Assembly: GCA_949286445.1 (NCBI GenBank)
Contig: CASECL010000138.1
Span: 1-14,305, forward strand
Length of the DNA: 14,305 bases
Source: an uncultured bacterium
GTDB lineage: Bacteria; Verrucomicrobiota; Lentisphaeria; Victivallales; Victivallaceae
Direction of reading: 5' to 3'
Position numbers and translations under genes: made by a program. Positions 7,180-14,305 of this stretch are shown here, one piece after another. The first letter of the stretch is position 1; the number at the start of each line of letters is the position of its first letter. The notes under the pieces were generated by a model, which worked only from the letters and a program-made list of their open reading frames with translations, was not told the DNA's origin and ran no database searches.

Positions 7180-8328
7180 TTATCCTTCGACGGCGTGTAT
7201 CAAAAAATCCAGCGAACGCACTCTGGAATTATCCAGTTTCTCAAATACCACGGCGTAGTCGATATCATTTCCCGGTCCGGAGACTTTTGAACATTCTGAT
7301 GCCTTGATTGAACGATCCGTCAGGGCAACATTGGCAAGCAGACTGGCAACCCGCCCGGAATTACTCATAATATCCGGTATTACCGTGTAGAATTCTTTTT
7401 TGAATATAATCGAAAACACCGTTCCGTGAAAAGAGTTGGTCACCACAAATGATGCTGATGAAAATAACCCGATAAATTCAGCCGGACCGGCATCGGCAAT
7501 ATTGCAGATGCCTTTTTCCTCCGGTGTCCAGGAGGAACGGCAGATGCGGATTATTTTTAATTTCCGCTGTATGGCAATCTTCCGGGCAAACTCAACAATT
7601 TCACGGGAGGAGAGTAAATCATAAAGCAGTAAATAAGGATAATCCGGCACCGCTTCCACGGACATAACGTTTTGCCAGTCTTCTGCATCAAGCAGCAGTG
7701 TCGGATCAAGAACATGTTCCGCCTCCCGTCCGGACACGGCACGGACTATATCCGCGCCGGATGACTCCCGCACCGAAACGGCATCAAGATTTTTCAGCCA
7801 CTCATTATATTGGGAAAACATTTCCGGCGCCAGAGATGAAACCCCGAAACTGGACGCATAAGAAATTTTCCGGCTGCCTTCCGGAGCAAAAGTAAGAAAA
7901 TACGGTGCCAGCGAAACCGGAGTCCGGGGATTCCATATCTGATCGCTGCCGGCAATATATACATCATAATTTTTACTTTTATCCCTATACAGCTCCTCAA
8001 TCGAAAGATAACGGCGTGAAGAATGCCCGGTCTGCTGATAAAATTGCTGAAACCTTTCCCGTCTCCGGCGTTCAGCTGCGGTGCCAATATAACTTTTTAC
8101 CCGCAAAAACTGCCGCATCAGAAATTCTTTTATCCGGTTTTTCAGACCGATACGAAAAGGCGATCTGCCAGCCTTTGTAATTCTGAACTCAGGATTTTTA
8201 TAAAATGGATAATCTATATTTTCGCAGTCAAACCCAAGCTTGTTAAGCTTATACTGCAAAGCATAAGCCTGCAGTTCAGCACCGTAATTATCCACCTGCC
8301 AAATTGTTATTATGCCGATTTTTTTCAT
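7180..8328 (-). CDS. Polysaccharide pyruvyl transferase family protein
   Basis: The 382-residue protein matches PF04230. It opens with KKIGIITIWQVDNYGAELQA (2-21), the NxGAxLQAYAL pattern typical of this branch, and has the signatures YDVYIAGSDQIWNP (121-134), ISYASSFG (155-162), SVRESSGADIV (185-195), VLDPTLLL (206-213) and FVVTNSFHGTVFS (294-306); the SFHG histidine lies in the conserved C-terminal GT-B-like half. Characterised members such as CsaB and WcaK use phosphoenolpyruvate to put a pyruvyl ketal on a sugar, adding negative charge to the polymer; some family members have other roles. It is soluble, with no membrane segment. The ATG at 8328 is preceded by GGGA about 9 bases upstream. 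It heads the tight Fe-S/acetyltransferase block and lies 25 bases after the GT4 gene. Confidence 0.9.
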   Translation of the reverse strand: MKKIGIITIWQVDNYGAELQAYALQYKLNKLGFDCENIDYPFYKNPEFRITKAGRSPFRIGLKNRIKEFLMRQFLRVKSYIGTAAERRRRERFQQFYQQTGHSSRRYLSIEELYRDKSKNYDVYIAGSDQIWNPRTPVSLAPYFLTFAPEGSRKISYASSFGVSSLAPEMFSQYNEWLKNLDAVSVRESSGADIVRAVSGREAEHVLDPTLLLDAEDWQNVMSVEAVPDYPYLLLYDLLSSREIVEFARKIAIQRKLKIIRICRSSWTPEEKGICNIADAGPAEFIGLFSSASFVVTNSFHGTVFSIIFKKEFYTVIPDIMSNSGRVASLLANVALTDRSIKASECSKVSGPGNDIDYAVVFEKLDNSRVRSLDFLIHAVEG

Positions 8329-8353
8329 TTACACCATTCCCGCAGCATACCGG

Positions 8354-9481
8354 CTAATCCGTTATCACACAATCCGGCTTGCTGCCGCCATGCACAATCC
8401 ATTCATACAGAGACACCATATCCCCGGCAACTCTGTCTCTGGCATATTTTCCCGAAACCAGCATTTTACCATTTTCGCCGCGCCGCCGGATATCCGCCGG
8501 ACTTTGCTTCAATGCAGCATCCACCGCCGCGGCAAGAGATTCCGGATCAGGCGCAATCCACCATCCGCAGTCCCGCCGCTGCAATTCCTCCCAGGGCATG
8601 CCGGTAGTGGCAATAACCGGGGTGCCAACTGCAAGTGCCTCCGGTACAATCATACCGAAATTTTCAAATGTGCTCGGCACCGCCAGAGCATAGCAGGATG
8701 CCAGTGCCTGATATTTGTCCAGCCCGGCAACAAATCCTTTGAAAATGACATTTTTCAAATTCTTTTCTGAAGCCAGCTCCCGCAAATGCGTTTCATACTC
8801 CGCCTCACCGCTTCCCATGATCCACAGCTCTGCATCCGATGGGTTTAGCTTCTGCCATGCTTCCAGCAGCCATTCAACATTTTTCCGGGGATGAAGACGC
8901 CCGAGATAACCAATCCTTTTGACACTCCGTTCTCCGGAAATACGCGCCACTTCAGGAGGGATGGAGACTGTATTGGGTATTACCGCCACCGGGTTGCCAA
9001 AACCAAGACGCCGGTAATGCAGCATCTCCGTTTCGCAGGTGGCATGAATGCAGGCGGCATTGCTCAGCAGACGGTCAAAACAAAGTTTGCGCATAATCAC
9101 TTTTTTCCAGTGACTGTGCGCCAATGCCTCCGGGTAAAGCATCCCATGCAGTGAAATTACATAAGGTTTGCCCAGTTTTTCCGCCGTCAGACAGGTTTTC
9201 ACCGCCGGATATTGCCACAATCCGTTTATATGAAAAACATCATAAGAATCTGAAGCAAGACTATTGCAAAAACGACGCCAGTTACCCGAATAGGTAAAGC
9301 CGCTGAAGGAATCGTTTGGCAGATAATGCACAAAATCTGTTGACGGAGGTTTTGATTCAGAATCCAGCGTCAGAAGTTCACAATTAATGCGCTCATTCAA
9401 GCCGAGCAGCAATTCCCCGGTACAGCTGGCAACTCCGCCAAGCCGGGGATCCAGAGAAGATATGGTTTGAAGTACTCTCAT
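8354..9481 (-). CDS. Glycosyltransferase family 4
   Basis: The 375-residue protein is a GT-B retaining glycosyltransferase. The acceptor half has LGGVASCTGELLLGL (14-28) and FHINGLWQYP (83-92), then SLHGMLYPEAL (110-120). The donor half has YLGRLHPRKN (192-201) with the phosphate-binding Arg and Lys, and the EX7E motif E273/E281 in PSTFENFGMIVPEALAVGTP. The following GMPWEEL...CGWW (294-308) places it in a branch common in exopolysaccharide clusters. It is probably a peripheral membrane enzyme using an NDP-sugar. Its leader (9482-9663) contains a long hairpin, and there is no clear ribosome binding site before the ATG at 9481. A promoter may lie in that 182-base gap, so this gene may head the tightly packed unit of six genes down to 3415. 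Confidence 0.92.
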   Translation of the reverse strand: MRVLQTISSLDPRLGGVASCTGELLLGLNERINCELLTLDSESKPPSTDFVHYLPNDSFSGFTYSGNWRRFCNSLASDSYDVFHINGLWQYPAVKTCLTAEKLGKPYVISLHGMLYPEALAHSHWKKVIMRKLCFDRLLSNAACIHATCETEMLHYRRLGFGNPVAVIPNTVSIPPEVARISGERSVKRIGYLGRLHPRKNVEWLLEAWQKLNPSDAELWIMGSGEAEYETHLRELASEKNLKNVIFKGFVAGLDKYQALASCYALAVPSTFENFGMIVPEALAVGTPVIATTGMPWEELQRRDCGWWIAPDPESLAAAVDAALKQSPADIRRRGENGKMLVSGKYARDRVAGDMVSLYEWIVHGGSKPDCVITD

Positions 9482-9512
9482 GCTGTCAGGTTATATTATC
9501 ATTGAATTCGCC

Positions 9513-9544
9513 TGCTGTATGCCGCTGCCGACGGGAATACAGCA
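9513..9544 (-). promoter_or_regulatory. Hairpin in the leader of the GT4 gene
   Basis: TGCTGTAT (9513-9520) pairs perfectly with ATACAGCA (9537-9544) around a 16-base GC-rich loop. It ends 31 bases before the ATG of the glycosyltransferase at 9481. No T-run follows on the minus strand, so it looks like a 5' leader structure or an operator, not an intrinsic terminator. A 12-base palindrome ATGATGCATCAT lies further upstream at 9588-9599. Confidence 0.4.
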
Positions 9545-9663
9545 TGATCTTTGAAATTTATGGATTTAATGAATTTTTTCAGAATGTATGATGCATCATT
9601 ACAGTTGCGGTAAACCCGGAAGATATCTTGAAGTATTTCACTGGCCAGAAGGCTTCGTTGAAT

Positions 9664-10749
9664 TTATCCCTCAACCGTAAATTTCTTTTTTACGCCGCGG
9701 TTTCCAGTGATAATCCCGTAAAACACTGATGCGTATTTTTCCAGAAAAAACGCTGCCAATACCAATATAAATGCAGTTAACAACGGAGAAAGAAAATACC
9801 CCAGATAATATCCCGTCACTCCCGGAAACAAACGTACCAATATCTTTTTAGGCACGTTTAACCACGGTTCATGAAACAGATAAATGAAAAAAGAATACGG
9901 GATGACAAAATTTAATATCTTTCCCCCGGAATATGATGATAATTTAAATACGTCATAAAGTTCCCACAAAATTATAAACAACAGTAAATACCATATTCCC
10001 GGCAGACGTGAAAATAACAAATACAGCAGCACACCGGAAAATATTCCTGAAAATACCAGTACCAGCGTTTCTTTCCATGATCTTTGCCGCTCGATATCAA
10101 ACTTGTTCAATGCCGCATATCCACCGAATGAAAAGTACCCCAGTGCATACCAGAAATCCGGTACAATATGTAAAAATTCCCTCACATAATCCAGTTCTTT
10201 CAGCCGGAAGTTGAATGCTCCGGCTGCCAGCAATAACGTCACTAATATTCCCCCCGTCCATTTCCGCCTTAAAATGCAAAACAGCAGTGGTGTAAACAGC
10301 ATCACCACCATCAGTGTCTTTAAAAACCAGAGATGAAACATATAAGGTGTCACAAACAGCTGATAAATGGTCTCCCGGAAACCGTATTCCCCGTCTCCCA
10401 AATAACAGCGTGCATTGACAAATGATGCACAGGCAGGAATTATTTTTAATATCCCCAACATTATATAAGCCAGAAGATTAACCAGCAGATAGGGAATGAG
10501 CAGTGAAGAAACCCGACGCCATAATTTCCGGGGAATACCACCTATATCCGTTAAATTGTGAAAAAACAAATACCCGGAAATACAGAAAAACAAGGGACAG
10601 AAAAGTGAACCTATCCCCTGAGAAATAAAAAAACTAATCCGCCGGAATACCGGCGCATCCGCTTCAGGATAGGACGCATGGATAAATAACACCAGCATAA
10701 TCCCGAAAAAAGAAAACACTGACAGCTTTCTGGATAAATAACTATTCAT
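9664..10749 (-). CDS. Integral-membrane acyltransferase, acyltransferase family 3
   Basis: The 361-residue protein is hydrophobic throughout with about ten predicted membrane spans. It starts SRKLSVFSFFGIMLVLFIHA (6-25), where H24 is the conserved catalytic histidine of acyltransferase 3 (PF01757; OafA, NodX, WecH relatives). It continues with a FCISGYLFF segment and KLWRRVSSLLIPYLLVN, containing the conserved Arg near the second span. Near the C-terminus YSFFIYLFHEPWL is also typical. Such proteins move acetyl or other acyl groups across the membrane onto sugars of surface polymers or lipids. No C-terminal SGNH domain is present. The gene is flanked by gaps of 144 bases upstream and 182 downstream, so it may be transcribed separately. 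The base composition is somewhat more AT-rich than its neighbours, as expected for a membrane protein. Confidence 0.9.
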   Translation of the reverse strand: MNSYLSRKLSVFSFFGIMLVLFIHASYPEADAPVFRRISFFISQGIGSLFCPLFFCISGYLFFHNLTDIGGIPRKLWRRVSSLLIPYLLVNLLAYIMLGILKIIPACASFVNARCYLGDGEYGFRETIYQLFVTPYMFHLWFLKTLMVVMLFTPLLFCILRRKWTGGILVTLLLAAGAFNFRLKELDYVREFLHIVPDFWYALGYFSFGGYAALNKFDIERQRSWKETLVLVFSGIFSGVLLYLLFSRLPGIWYLLLFIILWELYDVFKLSSYSGGKILNFVIPYSFFIYLFHEPWLNVPKKILVRLFPGVTGYYLGYFLSPLLTAFILVLAAFFLEKYASVFYGIITGNRGVKKKFTVEG

Positions 10750-10788
10750 TTGAATTGTGCCGCCCTGTAACCGGTCAATATCTCAAGC

Positions 10789-10854
10789 CTTATCACAGGA
10801 AAATATCATTTGTCACATCATAAATATCTTATTTACAGACCAATCTTATCACAG
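10789..10854 (-). repeat. Three direct TGTGAYAA repeats upstream of the acyltransferase gene
   Basis: CTTATCACAG occurs exactly at 10789-10798 and 10845-10854 (plus strand), and TTGTCACA at 10810-10817 is a third copy with one mismatch to the shared TTATCACA core. On the minus strand these read TGTGATAA, TGTGACAA and TGTGATAA, all in one orientation, 40-105 bases before the acyltransferase ATG. They could be binding sites for a regulator. They contain the Crp half-site TGTGA but lack the inverted partner. Confidence 0.35.
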
Positions 10855-10856
10855 CA

Positions 10857-10882
10857 CCGGCATGAGGCGATTTTACTGCCGG
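10857..10882 (-). terminator. Possible weak terminator hairpin after the GT gene
   Basis: On the minus strand CCGGCA (10882-10877) pairs with TGCCGG (10862-10857) around a 14-base loop, 11 bases after the stop codon of the glycosyltransferase at 10894. There is no T-run after it, so it is at best a weak or Rho-dependent stop, or an mRNA 3'-end stabiliser. Confidence 0.3.
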
Positions 10883-10893
10883 CTTCTCTTGAA

Positions 10894-11961
10894 TCACTGA
10901 TCAATTTCTTCAATGGTCTCACACCAGTGCCTGCCGGAAAAACGATACATCTGCTGATGATTGTGGCGTCGGATTTCCTGCTGTTCATCTTCTGATAACA
11001 ACATAATCCGGCGCAGTTTGTCCGCTATGTCATCCGCAGAAAAATCAGCATAAAAATACTTGAAACCATCCAACTCCGGATATTTCATGGTGGATAAAAC
11101 AATTTTGCCGCACGTCATATACTCAAGAAATTTGGAGGGGAAATTATATTCATTTTCCGGCAGATGGGGATTGCGCAGATTCAACGCCCAGGCCATCCGG
11201 GACAATTTTTTCCGGTAGTCTTCAAATCCCAGTCTGCCGCAGAAATCAATATTGGCATATTTTCGCAATTTCTCCCGGTACTCTTCTTCCTTTGAGGAAC
11301 TCCCGGTTATCGTCAGCGGCAAATCCGGATTGCGGGAAAATACTTCAATTGCCATATCAAAACCGGTTACCGCAGAGAGAGTTCCCGAAAATATAAAACG
11401 GCGTTCCAGCTTTGAGGTCTCAGGTAGATAAACTTCGCCTTCCGGGATAATCCCCGGTATTATTCTGCAATTGGCATGCTTCAGGCCTATCCTGCCGGAC
11501 AGAGACAGTAAACCTTTTGCCCGGCAGAGACAGAATTTTACCAGCTGCTGGGGATCAAACCAGTGACGCGGCGGCGTAAAATCTGCCAGCAGAACATAAA
11601 CCTGCCGGCGGAACAGCCAAAGCAGCAGAAAACAAAGCATATTACAGGTCGTAATATTATAAAACCAGATCTTCTCATCACGAAATACCGCCCTGAACAA
11701 CGCCAGATTTTCCAGCACCATATTCAATACCCGCCCGATGCCGCGATGCGGAAAACGCCGGCATTGGATGACCGTATCTATTTCCGGCATCTGTGAACAC
11801 TCCAGGCTTATATCATCAACCACCTGGATCGGTACCACGGTGATCACCCGGTTAAAAGCCTTGCTCTTTATCAAATTGCGGCAGAAATTATTGGCTGCCT
11901 GGCTGCAGTTACAGCTGCCCAGCAACTCATCCGGTATCATCTGTACTATAAAGGTACGCAT
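10894..11961 (-). CDS. Glycosyltransferase, GT-B fold (GT4-like)
   Basis: I use the ATG at 11961-11959, preceded by AGGA about 10 bases upstream, which gives 355 residues starting MRTFIVQMIPDELLG. An in-frame ATG at 12195 would add 78 residues lying inside the upstream gene and unlike any glycosyltransferase start. The protein has a divergent N-terminal acceptor half with a hydrophobic stretch near 107-127 that may contact the membrane. The donor half is recognisable: FIFSGTLSAVTGFDMAIEVF (189-208), LTITGSSS, CGRLGFEDYRKKLS and NEYNFPSKFLEYMTCGKIVLST (270-291), the PSKxxEYMxxGxPV motif of group 1 transferases. It lies 31 bases after the preceding glycosyltransferase gene, probably in the same transcript. 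The donor sugar is unknown. Confidence 0.85.
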   Translation of the reverse strand: MRTFIVQMIPDELLGSCNCSQAANNFCRNLIKSKAFNRVITVVPIQVVDDISLECSQMPEIDTVIQCRRFPHRGIGRVLNMVLENLALFRAVFRDEKIWFYNITTCNMLCFLLLWLFRRQVYVLLADFTPPRHWFDPQQLVKFCLCRAKGLLSLSGRIGLKHANCRIIPGIIPEGEVYLPETSKLERRFIFSGTLSAVTGFDMAIEVFSRNPDLPLTITGSSSKEEEYREKLRKYANIDFCGRLGFEDYRKKLSRMAWALNLRNPHLPENEYNFPSKFLEYMTCGKIVLSTMKYPELDGFKYFYADFSADDIADKLRRIMLLSEDEQQEIRRHNHQQMYRFSGRHWCETIEEIDQ

Positions 11962-11992
11962 ATTATTGATTTCCTGCTGTTTCTGCTCCTGA

Positions 11993-13276
11993 TTACAGCC
12001 GTGTCCGGTTTTCAGAACCAAGTTCATTGTAAATTTCCAGCAATCTCCGGGCATTGGCCGCCCGGTCATGGCGTTTCTCCGCTGCGGCAATCTCTGCCGT
12101 ACTGACATCATGCATCGATGCTCCGGCAGAAAAAACTCCGTCAATTTTCTGTGCCAGCATCTCCACCTCCTCAAAACGGTAAAGATAACCGTCAATTCCG
12201 TCTGCGATCATGTCCGGTATGCCTCCTGAATAACTTGCAATTACCGGAGTTCCCAGCAGCTGGGCTTCACCCAGCGTATTGGGACTGTTTTCTATTGCCG
12301 AGGGCAATACACAGCAGTTGCAGTGCTGAAACTCTGAAACCATTGCCTCTGCCGGGAGTTGTCCCAGAAAAGTTACATGTTCAGCCAAATGCAGACGGTT
12401 AATCAGACGCCGGAGATAAATGGCATATCCCGGCAGTTTCAAATAATTCTTAAAAGAACCGGGATGCAATGGATCACTGCCGACAACCCGCAGCCGGGCA
12501 TCCGGATATTTTCTTACCACCAGAGCCATCGCCTTTATAATCTGGTGTGCCCCTTTGAGGGGATAACTGCTGCTGCCGACAAAAATTGTATGTTTATTGC
12601 AGCTGCAGTATGACCACTTCTCTGCAGTGTAGAAAATTTCCCGCAACGATTCATTGCAGAAGTGATAATTAATTTCCGGATTCCAGCTCAAAACATGGGC
12701 GCGATCCCAACTGGTCCGGCCTATAATATGCTTCAGTTTCCGCACGGTACTCACTTCACACTTCCCACGCCACGCCATATTTGCCGCCGCCGCCGGCAGC
12801 AGCGTACGCCCCGGACGCAGAAAATCACGGAACGCCACTGCATGCAGAAGATCTGTTACCGTCATGCCATAATTGTAATATCTGGCGCAAACCGTCACCA
12901 GCCCCTGTATCGATGCCACGGCAGGAATGGAGCCAGCCGCTTCAAGCAGAGCCAGCCCCACCGGAAACTCCGTCCCGTGCAGGTGGATGATATCCGGCTT
13001 GAAATCATCCAGAGCTTCACGCCAGCGCGCTGTCATGCCGGCGGAATACTTCCAGGCATCACGGCAGGGTATAAGATAATAAACAATGCCGTCTATCTCA
13101 ATCTTCCGTTCTCCATGTCCATTATAAACCACCCCAAGCGCCAGATGCAGATCCGGACACGCTGACAGCAGACTTTCAGCATAAGCATACTGCCACCCGC
13201 ATAGTCCGGAGACCGGACGGCCGAGATGCCTGGCCAAAGGGGGAAACATGGAATTGCAATACCAGAATACCTTCAC
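11993..13276 (-). CDS. Glycosyltransferase family 4 (GTG start)
   Basis: The 427-residue protein is a GT-B retaining glycosyltransferase. The start codon is GTG (13276-13274), supported by AAGGA ten bases upstream, inside the end of the previous gene. Visible features are MKVFWYCNSMFPP (1-13), DIIHLHGTEFPVGLALLEA (95-113) in the acceptor half, IFVGSSSYPLKGAHQIIKAM (231-250) with the donor-binding Lys, the VVGSDP turn (264-269), and the EX7E motif E329/E337 in PSAIENSPNTLGEAQLLGTPVIAS (325-348). An insert of about 60 residues (140-200) in the N-terminal half makes it longer than its neighbours. It follows the membrane protein gene by 6 bases and is surely co-transcribed with it. It should be cytoplasmic or membrane-peripheral and add one sugar of the repeat unit. 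Confidence 0.92.
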   Translation of the reverse strand: MKVFWYCNSMFPPLARHLGRPVSGLCGWQYAYAESLLSACPDLHLALGVVYNGHGERKIEIDGIVYYLIPCRDAWKYSAGMTARWREALDDFKPDIIHLHGTEFPVGLALLEAAGSIPAVASIQGLVTVCARYYNYGMTVTDLLHAVAFRDFLRPGRTLLPAAAANMAWRGKCEVSTVRKLKHIIGRTSWDRAHVLSWNPEINYHFCNESLREIFYTAEKWSYCSCNKHTIFVGSSSYPLKGAHQIIKAMALVVRKYPDARLRVVGSDPLHPGSFKNYLKLPGYAIYLRRLINRLHLAEHVTFLGQLPAEAMVSEFQHCNCCVLPSAIENSPNTLGEAQLLGTPVIASYSGGIPDMIADGIDGYLYRFEEVEMLAQKIDGVFSAGASMHDVSTAEIAAAEKRHDRAANARRLLEIYNELGSENRTRL

Positions 13277-13282
13277 AGTGCC

Positions 13283-14305
13283 TTATTCCTTTGCTTTCTG
13301 CGGTGAAACCGGTTTGTCGAAACTCATCCTTGAGATATCAGCTTTACCGCCATTTTTCATGCGCAAACATAAATGAACCGGTATTTTTTCCGGATTCATC
13401 TCCGGATAAAACGATAATTTTATTTTGCGTTTCCGGCCATCCAGCGGCAGATAGGACGCCACAATATCACGGTATCTTGTCCCGTCATACATAATAAGTA
13501 CAACTTCCAACGGCTCTGATGCCGTGCCTGAATAATCCAGATAACAGTCAAACGGCTTCGAAAAATCCAATTCCTTTGAATGCAGCGCAAGTATGTGATA
13601 ACCTGACATGCCAATTTGCCAGTGCTTATCTGTTTTTAAACACTCATAACGGGTTTTTCCTGATTTCCAAAACTCTGCGGTTTCACCCATCACATACCAG
13701 CCGGGGGCAATGTCCAGCGGAGATTTATTCTCCGCTGCTGATGGATCGCAAAATGGTATTTCACTGGTCGCCGTCTCCGGGAAATCAACATTGACAGGCG
13801 CATTGGAAAAACGGAAAAATTGAAACGTCTTTTTGCCCTTATTGCCCTTGGGGCATTCAAACTCAAGCACCGCCTCACAATTCACTTTCCCGGGAATATC
13901 GCTCAATGACGGTTTATTATCAGATGGCGATAACAGACCAAGATAGACCGGATCGTGCAGATAGATGTAACGCTGCCAGTTTCTTGCCAATATACCGCGG
14001 TAATTCTCCTGTATATCATTTGCAGGCAGTTTGGCAGATGGAATCCGGGCATACTGGGAAAAACGGGAAAATTCTCTGCGGTCCAATACAAAAAGGAATG
14101 GCGATGATGCTGTTTTGTTATCGGATTTTAGTTTTGACAGGTACTGCCTGACCCGGGCGTAGGACTTATCATACCGGACATTCTTTATGCCGAAAAACAA
14201 AACAAAAATCAGTGCCATCAGCACCCCGGCAATTTTTTTCCAGCGGTATAACAGATTAAAAATCATCCCGGCTCCGATAATGACCGGGCAGATATACCAG
14301 ATGAA
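13283..14305 (-). CDS. C-terminal part of a membrane protein with a large soluble domain (5' end beyond window)
   Basis: An ATG at 14266 would give 327 residues, but the same frame stays open to the window edge and the 13 extra codons read FIWYICPVIIGAG. These continue smoothly into MIFNLLY to form a full membrane span. I therefore take this as the 340-residue C-terminal part of a larger polytopic protein. A short basic loop (RWKK) follows, then a second span (IAGVLMALIFVLFFGI) and about 290 soluble residues, probably periplasmic. The last third looks beta-rich (FDCYLDYSG, LEVVLIMYDG, RKIKLSFYP, VHLCLRMKNGG), like a jelly-roll carbohydrate-binding domain. This layout fits a GT-C glycosyltransferase (ArnT/PMT type) or a polymerase, but no catalytic motif is in view. 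It heads the visible operon and ends 6 bases before the next gene. Confidence 0.65.
   Translation of the reverse strand, partial: FIWYICPVIIGAGMIFNLLYRWKKIAGVLMALIFVLFFGIKNVRYDKSYARVRQYLSKLKSDNKTASSPFLFVLDRREFSRFSQYARIPSAKLPANDIQENYRGILARNWQRYIYLHDPVYLGLLSPSDNKPSLSDIPGKVNCEAVLEFECPKGNKGKKTFQFFRFSNAPVNVDFPETATSEIPFCDPSAAENKSPLDIAPGWYVMGETAEFWKSGKTRYECLKTDKHWQIGMSGYHILALHSKELDFSKPFDCYLDYSGTASEPLEVVLIMYDGTRYRDIVASYLPLDGRKRKIKLSFYPEMNPEKIPVHLCLRMKNGGKADISRMSFDKPVSPQKAKE

Noticed and set aside
8023..8607. 194-residue plus-strand reading frame
   Set aside because: It is antisense to the pyruvyl transferase and GT4 genes, spans their junction, and has a Pro/His/Arg-rich composition typical of a reverse-strand shadow.
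10789..10854. Classical Crp binding site
   Set aside because: The TGTGA half-sites are all in one orientation and lack the TCACA partner at the required spacing, so a standard dimer site is not present.
11962..12195. 78-residue N-terminal extension of the glycosyltransferase at 10894
   Set aside because: It is an out-of-frame shadow of the preceding glycosyltransferase's C-terminus, rich in Arg/Trp/His, and the internal ATG at 11961 starts a normal glycosyltransferase N-terminus behind AGGA.
12662..13165. 167-residue plus-strand reading frame
   Set aside because: It is antisense to the well-supported GT4 gene at 11993-13276, with a His/Arg/Pro-rich shadow composition and no recognisable motif.
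1..14305. Insertion sequences, CRISPR arrays, tRNA or rRNA genes, phage genes
   Set aside because: No transposase-like reading frame, terminal inverted repeats with target duplication, regularly spaced repeats, tRNA cloverleaf or rRNA-like sequence was seen on either strand.

Overview
The window holds most of a surface-polysaccharide (exopolysaccharide, capsule or O-antigen/LPS) assembly locus. Twelve genes on the minus strand, read from base 14305 down to base 638, occupy nearly all of it. The last 41 residues of an unrelated plus-strand gene are visible at the left edge (1-126), so the left end of the locus is a convergent junction. The organism is probably a Gram-negative bacterium, and an anaerobic lifestyle is suggested by a two-cluster ferredoxin-like protein encoded in the locus. 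Base composition looks moderate (mid-40s % G+C by eye). Gene content resembles Bacteroidota and PVC-group (for example Lentisphaerota) gut anaerobes, but this placement is a guess from style, not from a marker gene.

Layout in transcription order: (1) 14305-13283, the C-terminal part of a membrane protein running off the window; (2) 13276-11993 and (3) 11961-10894, two GT-B (GT4-type) glycosyltransferases; (4) 10749-9664, an integral-membrane acyltransferase; (5) 9481-8354, a GT4 glycosyltransferase; (6) 8328-7180, a polysaccharide pyruvyl transferase; (7) 7176-6007, an Fe-S protein of the F420 hydrogenase/dehydrogenase beta-subunit family; (8) 6007-5453, a WcaF-like O-acetyltransferase; (9) 5444-4608, a WaaE-like GT2; (10) 4605-3415, a WbuB-like GT4; (11) 3251-2112, a cytidylyltransferase-type domain fused to a compact GHMP sugar kinase; (12) 1756-638, a PF14907-type nucleotidyltransferase, followed by a clear Rho-independent terminator.

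Genes 5-10 are packed tightly (gaps of 25, 3, -1, 8 and 2 bases) and must be co-transcribed. Larger gaps of 144, 182, 163 and 355 bases surround the acyltransferase, the fused kinase and the nucleotidyltransferase. Several of these gaps contain palindromes or hairpins, which may be internal terminators or regulatory sites.

A coherent reading is that the fusion enzyme (11) makes an activated sugar or polyol, five glycosyltransferases build an oligosaccharide on a lipid carrier, and the O-acetyl-, acyl- and pyruvyl-transferases decorate it. No flippase, chain-length regulator, initiating sugar-phosphate transferase or clear polymerase is visible; these probably lie beyond base 14305 or elsewhere. 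The locus type is known. The least ordinary elements are the nucleotidylyltransferase-GHMP kinase fusion, the Fe-S protein/pyruvyl transferase pair, and the structured 127-637 junction.
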